A stretch of 13,487 bases of DNA from the NCBI GenBank assembly GCA_034925905.1, contig JAYFRL010000030.1:1-13487 (forward strand). Direction: 5' to 3'. A program made the translations under genes and the position numbers. The notes under the pieces were generated by a model. The model was not told where the DNA came from. It ran no database searches and saw nothing but the letters and a program-made list of their open reading frames with translations. Position 1 is the first letter of the stretch, and the number at the start of each line of letters is the position of its first letter. This stretch comes from JAYFRL01 sp034925905. GTDB lineage: Bacteria; Bacillota; Clostridia; Lachnospirales; Anaerotignaceae. Below are positions 1 to 5,662 of this stretch, piece after piece.

Positions 1-61
1 CTCGTATGATCTGTTCTCTCATTTCTTTACTATAATGTCCCATGCCTTTTCTTCCTGACAT
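1..61 (-). CDS. IS3-family transposase OrfA, N-terminal fragment (continues past the window edge)
   Basis: The first 20 codons run from ATG at position 61 to the left edge of the window and encode MSGRKGMGHYSKEMREQIIR. This matches the usual start of IS150-type OrfA proteins, a basic stretch followed by the first helix of a helix-turn-helix that binds the IS ends. A perfect AGGAGG lies 7 nt before the ATG (complement at 69-74), which fixes the start. The rest of OrfA, and an OrfB integrase that would normally follow by -1 frameshift, must lie to the left of the window. The identification rests on a short peptide plus the adjacent IS terminus. Whether the element is intact or active cannot be seen. 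Confidence 0.68.
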   Translation of the reverse strand, partial: MSGRKGMGHYSKEMREQIIR

Positions 62-68
62 ATGAAAA

Positions 69-102
69 CCTCCTGTCGTAGTTTCTATCCTACGACAAGA
101 GG
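69..102. promoter_or_regulatory. Hairpin that sequesters the transposase ribosome binding site
   Basis: Arms TGTCGTAG (74-81) and CTACGACA (90-97) pair perfectly around an 8-nt loop. After one mismatch the stem extends with CCTC (69-72) and GAGG (99-102). On the minus-strand transcript the AGGAGG of the transposase is buried in the 3' arm. Several IS elements (IS10, IS50, IS200) use such structures to block translation of transcripts that enter from outside. On the plus strand the same hairpin is followed by CTTTTTTC, so it could also act as a terminator in that direction. Confidence 0.6.
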
Positions 103-140
103 CTTTTTTCTTCAATGTCCATTTTGCCTGGTGCGGTGCA

Positions 141-173
141 ATCTAAATAGGGGGCTTTTTTTATTAAAATCCA
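141..173 (-). terminator. Probable tagO terminator, split by the IS insertion
   Basis: Downstream of the tagO stop, the minus strand reads an A-rich run, then AAAAAAAGCCCCC, then TATTTAGAT, which abuts the IS terminus. Other terminators in this window have exactly this A-run/GC-arm form as their 5' half. The matching GGGGGC-T-run arm would lie beyond the IS, outside the window. This is inference from half a structure. Confidence 0.4.
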
Positions 174-1205
174 TTATTCATTTTTTTTGTTGTAATAGTT
201 AAAAGCCCATATAAACAAACTCAAAACAACGATCGTAGCTATAAGTACTATAAATACTTTTATGTCCCTTAGAGCTATTAAAATGGCCACGAGACCGCAG
301 GAAATACTTATACCATATAAAATTATAACCGCCTGCTTTTGGCTGTAACCCCTATCTATAAGCCTGTGGTGCAGATGCCCTCTGTCTGCCTGCATTATTG
401 GTTTATGCCTTATTATCCTTCTAATCATTGCAAACATTGTATCAAAAACAGGAAGCCCGAGGCAAAGTATTGCAACTATAACTGCAAAAACCGCATAGCC
501 TTTAAAAACCCCTATTATACTTGCAACAGAAAGGACAAAGCCTAAAAAAGTGGCTCCCGTATCGCCCATAAATATCTCTGCCGGATTAAAATTCCTTGGA
601 AGAAAACCAAGGCATGAGCCTGCTATTGCAGCAGTAAGCATAACGGCTTCCTCGCTTCCCGTAAGTATACAAAGCACCATAAGACTTAAAGCGGCTATTG
701 AAGAAACCCCTGCTGCCAAGCCGTCCAACCCGTCTATAAGGTTTACGGCGTTTGTTACGCCTATTATCCAAATCATTGTAAGCGGAATGCTCAGCTTCTC
801 TAAAGCTGCCGTAAACGGCCAAAAAACAACATTTATCCTTATCCCGGAAAGCACAACAATTAAAGCTGCTAATATCTGGGCAAAAAGCTTAACCCTTGCC
901 CGCAAATTATGAATATCATCAACAATACCAAGAACCACTATTATTAACGAACCTATAACAAGCCCGACAAATTCTTTTATTTCTATCCCCGTTACAAAAG
1001 GAAAAAGCATAAGCACGGTGACCATAAAGCCTAAAACTATCGCTATTCCACCCATCCTCGGCATAGGTTTTGTATGCATACCTCTGGCCTTCGGATAATC
1101 TATCGCTCCAAGCTTAATAGAAATTTTTTTTGCAAGGGGCGTTGTGAGCAGTGTAATTGCAAACGCACTTGCAAATGCGGCAATATATAAAACCCAGTTG
1201 CGCAT
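174..1205 (-). CDS. tagO: Undecaprenyl-phosphate N-acetylhexosamine-1-phosphate transferase (TagO/WecA type)
   Basis: Integral membrane enzyme of the MraY/WecA glycosyltransferase-4 family. It transfers a HexNAc-1-phosphate (usually GlcNAc) from a UDP-sugar to undecaprenyl phosphate, the first membrane step of teichoic acid or other cell-wall glycopolymer synthesis. About ten hydrophobic segments span the 343 residues, the normal length. Visible motifs are the Mg-binding DD at 96-97 in GIVDDIHNL, NLIDGLDGLAAG at 155-166, FMGDTG at 212-217, and the HLHH box at 277-280 that marks WecA/TagO rather than MraY. The ATG at 1205 follows AGGAGAGG. It is last in the run rpiB-upp-tagO, 86 bp after upp. 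In many Clostridia this gene sits in the same neighbourhood. Whether the product serves teichoic acid, a capsule or another polymer cannot be told here. Confidence 0.9.
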   Translation of the reverse strand: MRNWVLYIAAFASAFAITLLTTPLAKKISIKLGAIDYPKARGMHTKPMPRMGGIAIVLGFMVTVLMLFPFVTGIEIKEFVGLVIGSLIIVVLGIVDDIHNLRARVKLFAQILAALIVVLSGIRINVVFWPFTAALEKLSIPLTMIWIIGVTNAVNLIDGLDGLAAGVSSIAALSLMVLCILTGSEEAVMLTAAIAGSCLGFLPRNFNPAEIFMGDTGATFLGFVLSVASIIGVFKGYAVFAVIVAILCLGLPVFDTMFAMIRRIIRHKPIMQADRGHLHHRLIDRGYSQKQAVIILYGISISCGLVAILIALRDIKVFIVLIATIVVLSLFIWAFNYYNKKNE

Positions 1206-1228
1206 CGAAAAAATCCTCTCCTAAACAT

Positions 1229-1247
1229 TGCCTTAAAGATTAAGGCA
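1229..1247. other. Intercistronic hairpin between upp and tagO
   Basis: TGCCTTA and TAAGGCA pair perfectly around a 5-nt loop in the 86-bp upp-tagO spacer, about 15 nt before the tagO ribosome binding site on the minus-strand transcript. No U-run follows on the minus strand, so it does not look like a terminator. It could be an mRNA-processing or stability element. The function is a guess. Confidence 0.35.
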
Positions 1248-1291
1248 TAATAAAAAGGGAAAAGCCTAAAAAAGCCTATCCCCCGCTAAAA

Positions 1292-1918
1292 TCATTTCGT
1301 ACCAAAAATCCTGTCCCCTGCATCCCCAAGGCCTGGCACTATGTATCCATGATCGTTCAAGCATTTATCATAAGCCGCGGCATATATATTCACGTCCGGA
1401 TGCTTTTCCTGAACATAGGCAACTCCTTCGGGCGCTGCCAAAACACAAAGAAGGGTTATATCCTTAACTCCTCTTGCCTTTATAAACCCTATTGCGGCTT
1501 CGGCTGTTCCTCCGGTCGCAAGCATAGGGTCTGAAACAAAAACATGCCTTTCAGATATATCAGAAGGAAGCTTGCAATAATACTCAACGGGTTTAAGCGT
1601 TTCAGGATCTCTATAAAGACCTATATGCCCGACTTTTGCTGTAGGCATAAGGCTAAGCATGCCATCAACCATTCCAAGCCCGGCACGAAGCACAGGGACA
1701 ATGGCAAATTTTTCTTCTATAACCTGGCAATCCGCCTCGCATATAGGAGTTTCAATCTTTTTATCCACAAGGTTTATATGCCTTGTAGCCTCATAGAATA
1801 AAAGGGTTGCAACCTCGCTCACAACTTCCTTAAACTGCTTAGTTCCTGTTTCCTTATCCCTAAGCATTGCTAACTTGTGCTTAATAAGCGGATGTTCGGA
1901 TATAAATAATTTCCCCAT
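1292..1918 (-). CDS. upp: Uracil phosphoribosyltransferase
   Basis: Cytosolic pyrimidine-salvage enzyme that makes UMP and pyrophosphate from uracil and PRPP. The 208 residues are the standard length (about 209) and collinear with the family. PVLRAGLGMVDGM (75-87) is the conserved substrate/dimer region. VFVSDPMLATGGTA (126-139) is the PRPP-binding loop. YIVPGLGDAGDRIFGT near the C-terminus is the uracil-binding signature. The ATG at 1918 follows AAGGAG. It begins 20 bp after rpiB and almost certainly shares its transcript, a pairing widespread in Bacillota. No PyrR-type attenuator is visible ahead of it, so expression probably follows the operon promoter upstream of rpiB. Confidence 0.97.
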   Translation of the reverse strand: MGKLFISEHPLIKHKLAMLRDKETGTKQFKEVVSEVATLLFYEATRHINLVDKKIETPICEADCQVIEEKFAIVPVLRAGLGMVDGMLSLMPTAKVGHIGLYRDPETLKPVEYYCKLPSDISERHVFVSDPMLATGGTAEAAIGFIKARGVKDITLLCVLAAPEGVAYVQEKHPDVNIYAAAYDKCLNDHGYIVPGLGDAGDRIFGTK

Positions 1919-1938
1919 CTTTTAATCTCCTTAAATAT

Positions 1939-2367
1939 TTAGTCTTCGATAGCTTTTATTCTTCTCATATGCCTTTCTTCCTGCGAAAAAGGAGTGTTTA
2001 AAAAAATACGCACTATCTCCATTGCAAGCCCAGGACCTATAACCCTTGCACCCATGGCAAGAATATTCGCATTATTATGCTCCCTTGCGGCCTTTGCGGA
2101 AAAACAGTCGTGGCAGAGCGCAGCTCTTATGCCCGGCACCTTGTTTGCAGCAATAGATATACCTATGCCTGTCCCGCATATGAGTATCCCAAGCTCAGCT
2201 TCTCCGTCTTTAACCGCATTTGCAACTTTTTTTGCATATTCGGGATAATCAACGGAGGAATCTGAAAATGTGCCGAAATTTTTAAACTCTATTTTCTCTT
2301 TTCCAAGATAAGTGATAATCTCTTTCATAAGAGGAAAACCGCCATGGTCACAGCCCAAAGCTATCAT
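1939..2367 (-). CDS. rpiB: Ribose-5-phosphate isomerase B
   Basis: Interconverts ribulose-5-phosphate and ribose-5-phosphate in the pentose phosphate pathway and so feeds PRPP and nucleotide synthesis, which fits its position directly before upp. At 142 aa it has the normal RpiB/LacAB length. Visible motifs are GCDHGG at 5-10, SVDYPEYA at 38-45, the catalytic-cysteine segment ICGTGIGISIAANK (63-76, Cys64), and REHNNANILAMGAR at 95-108 with the phosphate-binding residues. The single CGTGIG cysteine favours RpiB over LacA/LacB, although an allose-6-phosphate isomerase role cannot be excluded. The ATG at 2367 has only a modest ribosome binding site (AAAGGG). It is the first gene of the rpiB-upp-tagO run. 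Confidence 0.93.
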   Translation of the reverse strand: MIALGCDHGGFPLMKEIITYLGKEKIEFKNFGTFSDSSVDYPEYAKKVANAVKDGEAELGILICGTGIGISIAANKVPGIRAALCHDCFSAKAAREHNNANILAMGARVIGPGLAMEIVRIFLNTPFSQEERHMRRIKAIED

Positions 2368-2399
2368 ATAAAAAAACCCTTTCTTTTTTTGCCTATAAT

Positions 2400-2428
2400 A
2401 TTATAACTCTTTTTTACATATATTTAAA
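2400..2428 (-). promoter_or_regulatory. Candidate sigma-A promoter for rpiB-upp-tagO
   Basis: On the minus strand a perfect TATAAT (2405-2400) lies 17 bp downstream of TTTAAA (2428-2423, 4/6 match to TTGACA), about 33 bp before the rpiB start codon. A perfect TTGACA further up (2442-2437) is 31 bp from the TATAAT and has no good -10 of its own at 16-18 bp. The -10 is convincing, the -35 weak. Confidence 0.45.
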
Positions 2429-2456
2429 AGCCTTTTTGTCAAATAAAGATAAAAAA

Positions 2457-3512
2457 TCAAACTTTTATACATTTATAACCCGCAGCTTTATTAAGCCTGT
2501 TCATAACAGCCATTCCGCAGCCGCTTTCATCAAACACTTCGGAATATACGCGTTTTATCCCAAGTTCATCGAAACGGCGGAGAGTGTCAAAAAGATTTGC
2601 GGCAACCGTTGAGATATCGCTCCTGTTGCCGACGGGCAAAACCGTTTTGCAGCTATAAAGACCTTTTGTTTCCTCGCTAGCCATAACACCTGTGCTTATT
2701 CCATTTTCTTCGTCTTTACACACAAATGAGTTTATTTCTCTGACAACGTCTAAAAGCCTGCCTGAAACAAGTATAACCTCCGCCTCGGGGGAATAATGCT
2801 TATACTTCATTCCCGGAGCCTTAGGTGCAAAGCTTCCATCCACCATATGCCAAACAGCAGGGTCAATCCCTATAGACCCTATAATGGATTCTATCATTTC
2901 TTTTGTGACAGCTCCCGGGCGTAAAAGCATAGTTTCTTCTCTGTCCGAAACGTCTAAAATTGTAGATTCCAAACCAACAGGACATTCCCCGCCGTCCAAT
3001 ATCATGTCTATTTTACCCGAAAGATCATGGAAAACATGAGAAGCCTTCGTTGGGCTTGGTCTGCCCGACGAATTTGCGCTTGGTCCGGCTATTGGAAGTT
3101 CCGAAGCCTTTATAAGCAATCTTGCAACGGGGTTTGAAGGAAAGCGTACGGCAACCGTCTTAAAACTGCCTGTAACCGAATCGGGAACTATTTCGGCCTT
3201 GGAAAATATCATGGTTAACGGACCGGGCCAAAAGGCATCCATACAGGCCTTTGCTTTTGGTGTGATTTCTTTAACTATGCGGTATATTTCGCTTATCTCA
3301 GAAATATGAAGTATAAGCGGATTGTCCGAAGGGCGCCCCTTTGCTTCGTATATCTTTTTGCAGGCCACTTCATCTAAACCATTGCCTCCAAGACCATAGA
3401 CCGTTTCCGTGGGAAAAGCTACCAATCCCCCATTTTTAAGGATATCGGCAGCTTTTTCAATTATTTCCGGTTCCGGATTATAAGGGTTTACCTTCGCAAC
3501 TATTGTATCCAT
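2457..3512 (-). CDS. ywlC: L-threonylcarbamoyladenylate synthase (Sua5/YwlC)
   Basis: Makes threonylcarbamoyl-AMP from threonine, bicarbonate and ATP, the first step of the t6A modification at position 37 of ANN-decoding tRNAs. With the start at 3512 the protein has 351 residues, the Sua5/YwlC size: a catalytic YrdC domain (about 1-210) plus a C-terminal Sua5 domain (about 230-351). Motifs are VAFPTETVYGLG (31-42), KGRPSDNPL (58-66), FWPGPLT (94-100) and PSANSSG (144-150). A longer reading frame opens at 3536, but that ATG lies inside the upstream SEC-C gene and has no ribosome binding site. The ATG at 3512 sits 2 bp after the upstream stop behind a GGGGCGGG run and matches the family N-terminus better. 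The spacing implies translational coupling to the SEC-C gene. Confidence 0.92.
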   Translation of the reverse strand: MDTIVAKVNPYNPEPEIIEKAADILKNGGLVAFPTETVYGLGGNGLDEVACKKIYEAKGRPSDNPLILHISEISEIYRIVKEITPKAKACMDAFWPGPLTMIFSKAEIVPDSVTGSFKTVAVRFPSNPVARLLIKASELPIAGPSANSSGRPSPTKASHVFHDLSGKIDMILDGGECPVGLESTILDVSDREETMLLRPGAVTKEMIESIIGSIGIDPAVWHMVDGSFAPKAPGMKYKHYSPEAEVILVSGRLLDVVREINSFVCKDEENGISTGVMASEETKGLYSCKTVLPVGNRSDISTVAANLFDTLRRFDELGIKRVYSEVFDESGCGMAVMNRLNKAAGYKCIKV

Positions 3513-3514
3513 AA

Positions 3515-4015
3515 TTATAAGCCCGCCCCGCAGCATTTCTTGTATTTTTTACCGCTTCCGCATGGACATGGATCGTTACGCCCTATTTTTTCACCTTTAA
3601 CAAGTGTGCGTGATTTCTTCTGCTCTTTAAAAAGGGCCTTCTGCTCGTCTTTATCAAAAATCCCATCCCACTCTTTAAGGGTATATAAATGCTCGGCTTT
3701 ATATTCAACCATCTTCATATAAAGCTTTTTAAAATCTATATCAAGATTTATTTCCGTATCCTCAGTTATATTATCCATCTCATATTTTTCGGGCAAAACA
3801 TCATTTATTCCATCTATAAAGGCAACCGCTTCTTCCGTTGCAAACCCAAATTTTTCCGCAAGTTCACTAACCTTGCATTTTATATTGGAAACCTTTTCAC
3901 CCAATATATATTCGTAAACCTTTTGCTCTTTGGGAAGATATTCCATCCAAACGGAATCAACGCTGTGCCCATCATTTGAAAAAGCTTTTTTTACCCAATT
4001 TTCATATATACTCAT
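3515..4015 (-). CDS. SEC-C metal-binding motif protein, function unknown
   Basis: A 166-residue cytosolic protein ending in a textbook SEC-C zinc-binding motif, NDPCPCGSGKKYKKCC (147-162), the same module found at the end of SecA. The N-terminal 140 residues are charged and predicted helical, and I do not recognise a catalytic domain. Such proteins are often annotated only as SEC-C or YecA-like. The ATG at 4015 (MSIYENW) is chosen because AGGAGAG lies about 8 nt before it; an in-frame ATG at 4042 has no ribosome binding site. It is the first gene of a two-gene unit with ywlC and overlaps that gene's alternative start. A role near translation or protein export would be speculation. Confidence 0.8.
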   Translation of the reverse strand: MSIYENWVKKAFSNDGHSVDSVWMEYLPKEQKVYEYILGEKVSNIKCKVSELAEKFGFATEEAVAFIDGINDVLPEKYEMDNITEDTEINLDIDFKKLYMKMVEYKAEHLYTLKEWDGIFDKDEQKALFKEQKKSRTLVKGEKIGRNDPCPCGSGKKYKKCCGAGL

Positions 4016-4063
4016 TTGTTTCTCTCCTAACATCTTATGCATATGTAATTTTATTCATATGAA

Positions 4064-4092
4064 ATGATAATATATATTAAGCTTTATTGCAA
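4064..4092 (-). promoter_or_regulatory. Candidate sigma-A promoter for the SEC-C/ywlC pair
   Basis: On the minus strand TTGCAA (4092-4087, 4/6) and TATCAT (4069-4064, 5/6) are separated by exactly 17 bp. They lie about 50 bp upstream of the SEC-C start codon, in the spacer after the stress-protein gene. No terminator hairpin separates the two genes, so some read-through from the stress-protein gene is also possible. Confidence 0.5.
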
Positions 4093-4110
4093 CACAAATA
4101 TTTAAAAACC

Positions 4111-4548
4111 TTAAATCTCTCCATTCCTTTCAAATATTATAACCTTAACATTTTTGGGTATTTTAGAGACTATATTGTTAAATTGGTTTTCTTCTTTCTT
4201 ATGGTTGTTCAAATTGTTTGGCGGACTCCCCAAAATAATATGAGTTATTTTTTCACGCTCAATAAAAGAGCCTATTATTCCGGGTATATCCTCATCACAA
4301 TAGGCATGTATCATTCCGCCTTTTTCCGTTCCGTATGAAAAAAGCTCCTGAATCCTTGCTGGCATATCTTTATCGTTAAATATACTTGTGCCTTTTTGCA
4401 CGTTTAATATATGAAGCTCGGCATTAAGTTCATCCGCCTTGCTGGCTGCCATATCTATAAGCCTTTTTGAATTGCTTTGAGCCGTTATGCACACAAGCAC
4501 CTTCAAAACATTTTCATTCGTACCAAAGACCCCTATTTCTCTAATCAA
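4111..4548 (-). CDS. Universal-stress-protein-like (KdpD USP-type) nucleotide-binding fold protein
   Basis: A 145-residue cytosolic protein with the USP alpha/beta pattern: strand 1 KVLVCITAQSNSKRLI (16-31), a helix ADELNAELHIL, then REKITHIILGSPP (98-110), which resembles the USP domain of KdpD sensor kinases more than free-standing UspA. The canonical UspA ATP signature G-2x-G-9x-G(S/T) is absent after the ILG, so ATP binding is doubtful. The start codon is TTG at 4548. It is supported by GGAAGGAGAGG just upstream, and the nearby ATG at 4553 runs into TGA after two codons. It is monocistronic or leads into the SEC-C gene, and diverges from the stalk-protein gene. Function in stress or osmotic response is inferred from the family only. 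Confidence 0.68.
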   Translation of the reverse strand: MIREIGVFGTNENVLKVLVCITAQSNSKRLIDMAASKADELNAELHILNVQKGTSIFNDKDMPARIQELFSYGTEKGGMIHAYCDEDIPGIIGSFIEREKITHIILGSPPNNLNNHKKEENQFNNIVSKIPKNVKVIIFERNGEI

Positions 4549-4584
4549 GCCATCCTCTCCTTCCGGGAATAAATCTCATATCTA

Positions 4585-4613
4585 ATTATAAAACAAATTA
4601 GTGTGTTTGTTCA
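4585..4613 (-). promoter_or_regulatory. Candidate promoter for the USP-like gene
   Basis: Minus strand: TGAACA (4613-4608, 4/6) and a perfect TATAAT (4590-4585), spaced 17 bp and about 36 bp upstream of the TTG start. Confidence 0.5.
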
Positions 4614-4651
4614 TAAAAAAAATTTAATCTTTTTTACCTTGCCTTAATTAT

Positions 4652-4667
4652 TATACGAATCCGTATA
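4652..4667. repeat. 16-bp palindrome, possible operator
   Basis: TATACG and CGTATA pair perfectly around a 4-nt spacer (AATC). It sits about 40 bp upstream of the -35 of the USP-like gene and about 135 bp upstream of that of the stalk gene. Shape and size are those of a regulator binding site, but no regulator gene is adjacent. Confidence 0.3.
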
Positions 4668-4802
4668 CTTTTTGTCTCCCTTTTATATGGTATACTTCTT
4701 TTTAGGTTTTTCCATTTTTTTCATAATAGCCTAAAACGCCACTAAATATAAGTCTTTTAAGTATTTTTTTGATTAAAATCCATCAAAATTTGAAACAAAT
4801 GC

Positions 4803-4830
4803 TTGCAATTATCGTTTAATATATTAGTAT
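4803..4830 (+). promoter_or_regulatory. Candidate promoter for the stalk/TolC-like operon
   Basis: TTGCAA (4803-4808) and TAGTAT (4825-4830) are spaced 16 bp apart, about 50 bp upstream of the start codon and followed by AAGGAGG just before it. Each box matches consensus at 4 of 6 positions. Confidence 0.4.
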
Positions 4831-4880
4831 TGTATTAAGAGCTATTTTAGGTAAGTAATAATATTTTAAGGAGGTATATC

Positions 4881-5618
4881 ATGAAAAATATCAAAACTCT
4901 CATTATAGGGTTTGCTGCGGGAACCGCTTTTATGTTCACAACTTCTGCAATTGCCGCAAATGCAAATGTAACAGCTATTTTAACCCCGGATATATTTTTT
5001 AAGGTTGACGGAGAGATTGTTGCCCCAGCTAGCGATCAGCCTATTTTAAACTATAACAGCAGGGTATATGTTCCTATACGCTTTGCTGCAACTTTAACCG
5101 GAGCTACGGTTGATTGGGATGTTGCATCACGTAAGGTTGTAATCACAAAACCAGAGACAGAAGTTGTTGAAAAAGAAGTTGTAAAAGAAGTTGAAAAAAT
5201 AGTATACGTTGATTCTTCTCTTGACCCGAACAATTCAACTGCTACTTATTCATCTTTACCTCTTACAAAAAATACATCCGATTATAAGCTTCAGGTAACC
5301 GGAATTACAAGAAAATCAACCGAATCTATAACGAAAGTTTTCTTGACGCTTGAAAACAAACAGGAGAACAAAATCCAGCTTGACCAAAGCCAGTCAACAC
5401 TCGTAATTGACGGAGAAGAATATCCGTTAACTTCCGTAAGGGCTCAATGGGATAGTTCCTGGTATAACGACATAGAAGAAGACGATGAAAACGAAGGTTC
5501 CTTGGCTTTCACGCTTATACCCGAGGATTGGTCTAAAGCCATTCTTACAGTAACCTTCAGAGAAAACATAACAAACGGAGATACAGTAACAAATACATTC
5601 TATTTTGTAAACGATTAA
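4881..5618 (+). CDS. Exported stalk-domain (copper amine oxidase N-terminal-like) protein
   Basis: A 245-residue secreted protein. Residues 1-25 are a Sec signal peptide, with likely cleavage after AIA. Residues about 30-91 are a copper-amine-oxidase-N1 stalk domain: KVDGEIVAPASDQPIL, then SRVYVPIRFAATLTGATVDW and RKVVITKP. This fold is common in clostridial cell-surface proteins and carries no enzyme activity. A charged linker of repeated E-V/K steps (about 94-108) leads to a C-terminal region (about 120-245) that looks like a single all-beta domain (LQVTGITRKS, KVFLTLENK, SLAFTLIPEDW, ILTVTFRENI). No sortase motif, transmembrane tail or SLH domain is seen, so it is released or held by a partner. 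AAGGAGG precedes the ATG. The next gene begins 44 bp downstream with no terminator between, suggesting joint function. Confidence 0.78.
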   Translation: MKNIKTLIIGFAAGTAFMFTTSAIAANANVTAILTPDIFFKVDGEIVAPASDQPILNYNSRVYVPIRFAATLTGATVDWDVASRKVVITKPETEVVEKEVVKEVEKIVYVDSSLDPNNSTATYSSLPLTKNTSDYKLQVTGITRKSTESITKVFLTLENKQENKIQLDQSQSTLVIDGEEYPLTSVRAQWDSSWYNDIEEDDENEGSLAFTLIPEDWSKAILTVTFRENITNGDTVTNTFYFVND

Positions 5619-5662
5619 TGCATAATCTCTATCTCAAAAAATAATAAACCAGAGGAATTTAT

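Larger units (their letters stand above)
1..140 (-). mobile_element. 5' end of an IS3-family (IS150-like) insertion sequence, cut by the window edge
   Basis: Read on the minus strand, the element begins at position 140 with TGCACCGCACCAGGCAAAA followed by TGGACA. This resembles the TGTA(C/G)TGCACCC...GGACA terminal repeats of IS150-group IS3 elements (family recalled from memory, not searched). About 80 bp further in is a strong ribosome binding site and a start codon whose N-terminal residues resemble IS3 OrfA. Only one end is inside the window, so neither the other terminal repeat nor the 3-4 bp target duplication can be checked. Confidence 0.72.
4549..4880. other. 332-bp divergent intergenic region
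   Basis: AT-rich spacer between the divergent USP-like and stalk-protein genes. It holds a minus-strand promoter close to the USP-like gene, a plus-strand promoter close to the stalk gene, a second plus-strand extended -10 (TGGTATACT, 4688-4696) with no good -35, and a 16-bp palindrome (TATACG-N4-CGTATA, 4652-4667). No ORF with a ribosome binding site and no recognisable riboswitch or terminator is seen. Confidence 0.6.

Noticed and set aside
339..912. Plus-strand reading frames across tagO
   Set aside because: Opposite-strand shadows of a clear membrane enzyme; no ribosome binding site or family match.
1248..1291. Terminator between upp and tagO in the GGGGATAGG...TTCCC stretch
   Set aside because: Only a 3-4 bp outer pairing; the repeated AAAGCCT units are direct, not inverted, so no stable stem.
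2437..2442. Perfect TTGACA upstream of rpiB
   Set aside because: 31 bp from the TATAAT and no usable -10 at 16-18 bp; a nearer TTTAAA has correct spacing.
3513..3536. Longer sua5 with start at 3536
   Set aside because: No ribosome binding site, and the extra residues are the SEC-C gene read in another frame; 3512 gives the family N-terminus.
4549..4880. Riboswitch or T-box leader in the divergent spacer
   Set aside because: No T-box sequence, no conserved riboswitch core and no terminator/antiterminator pair visible.
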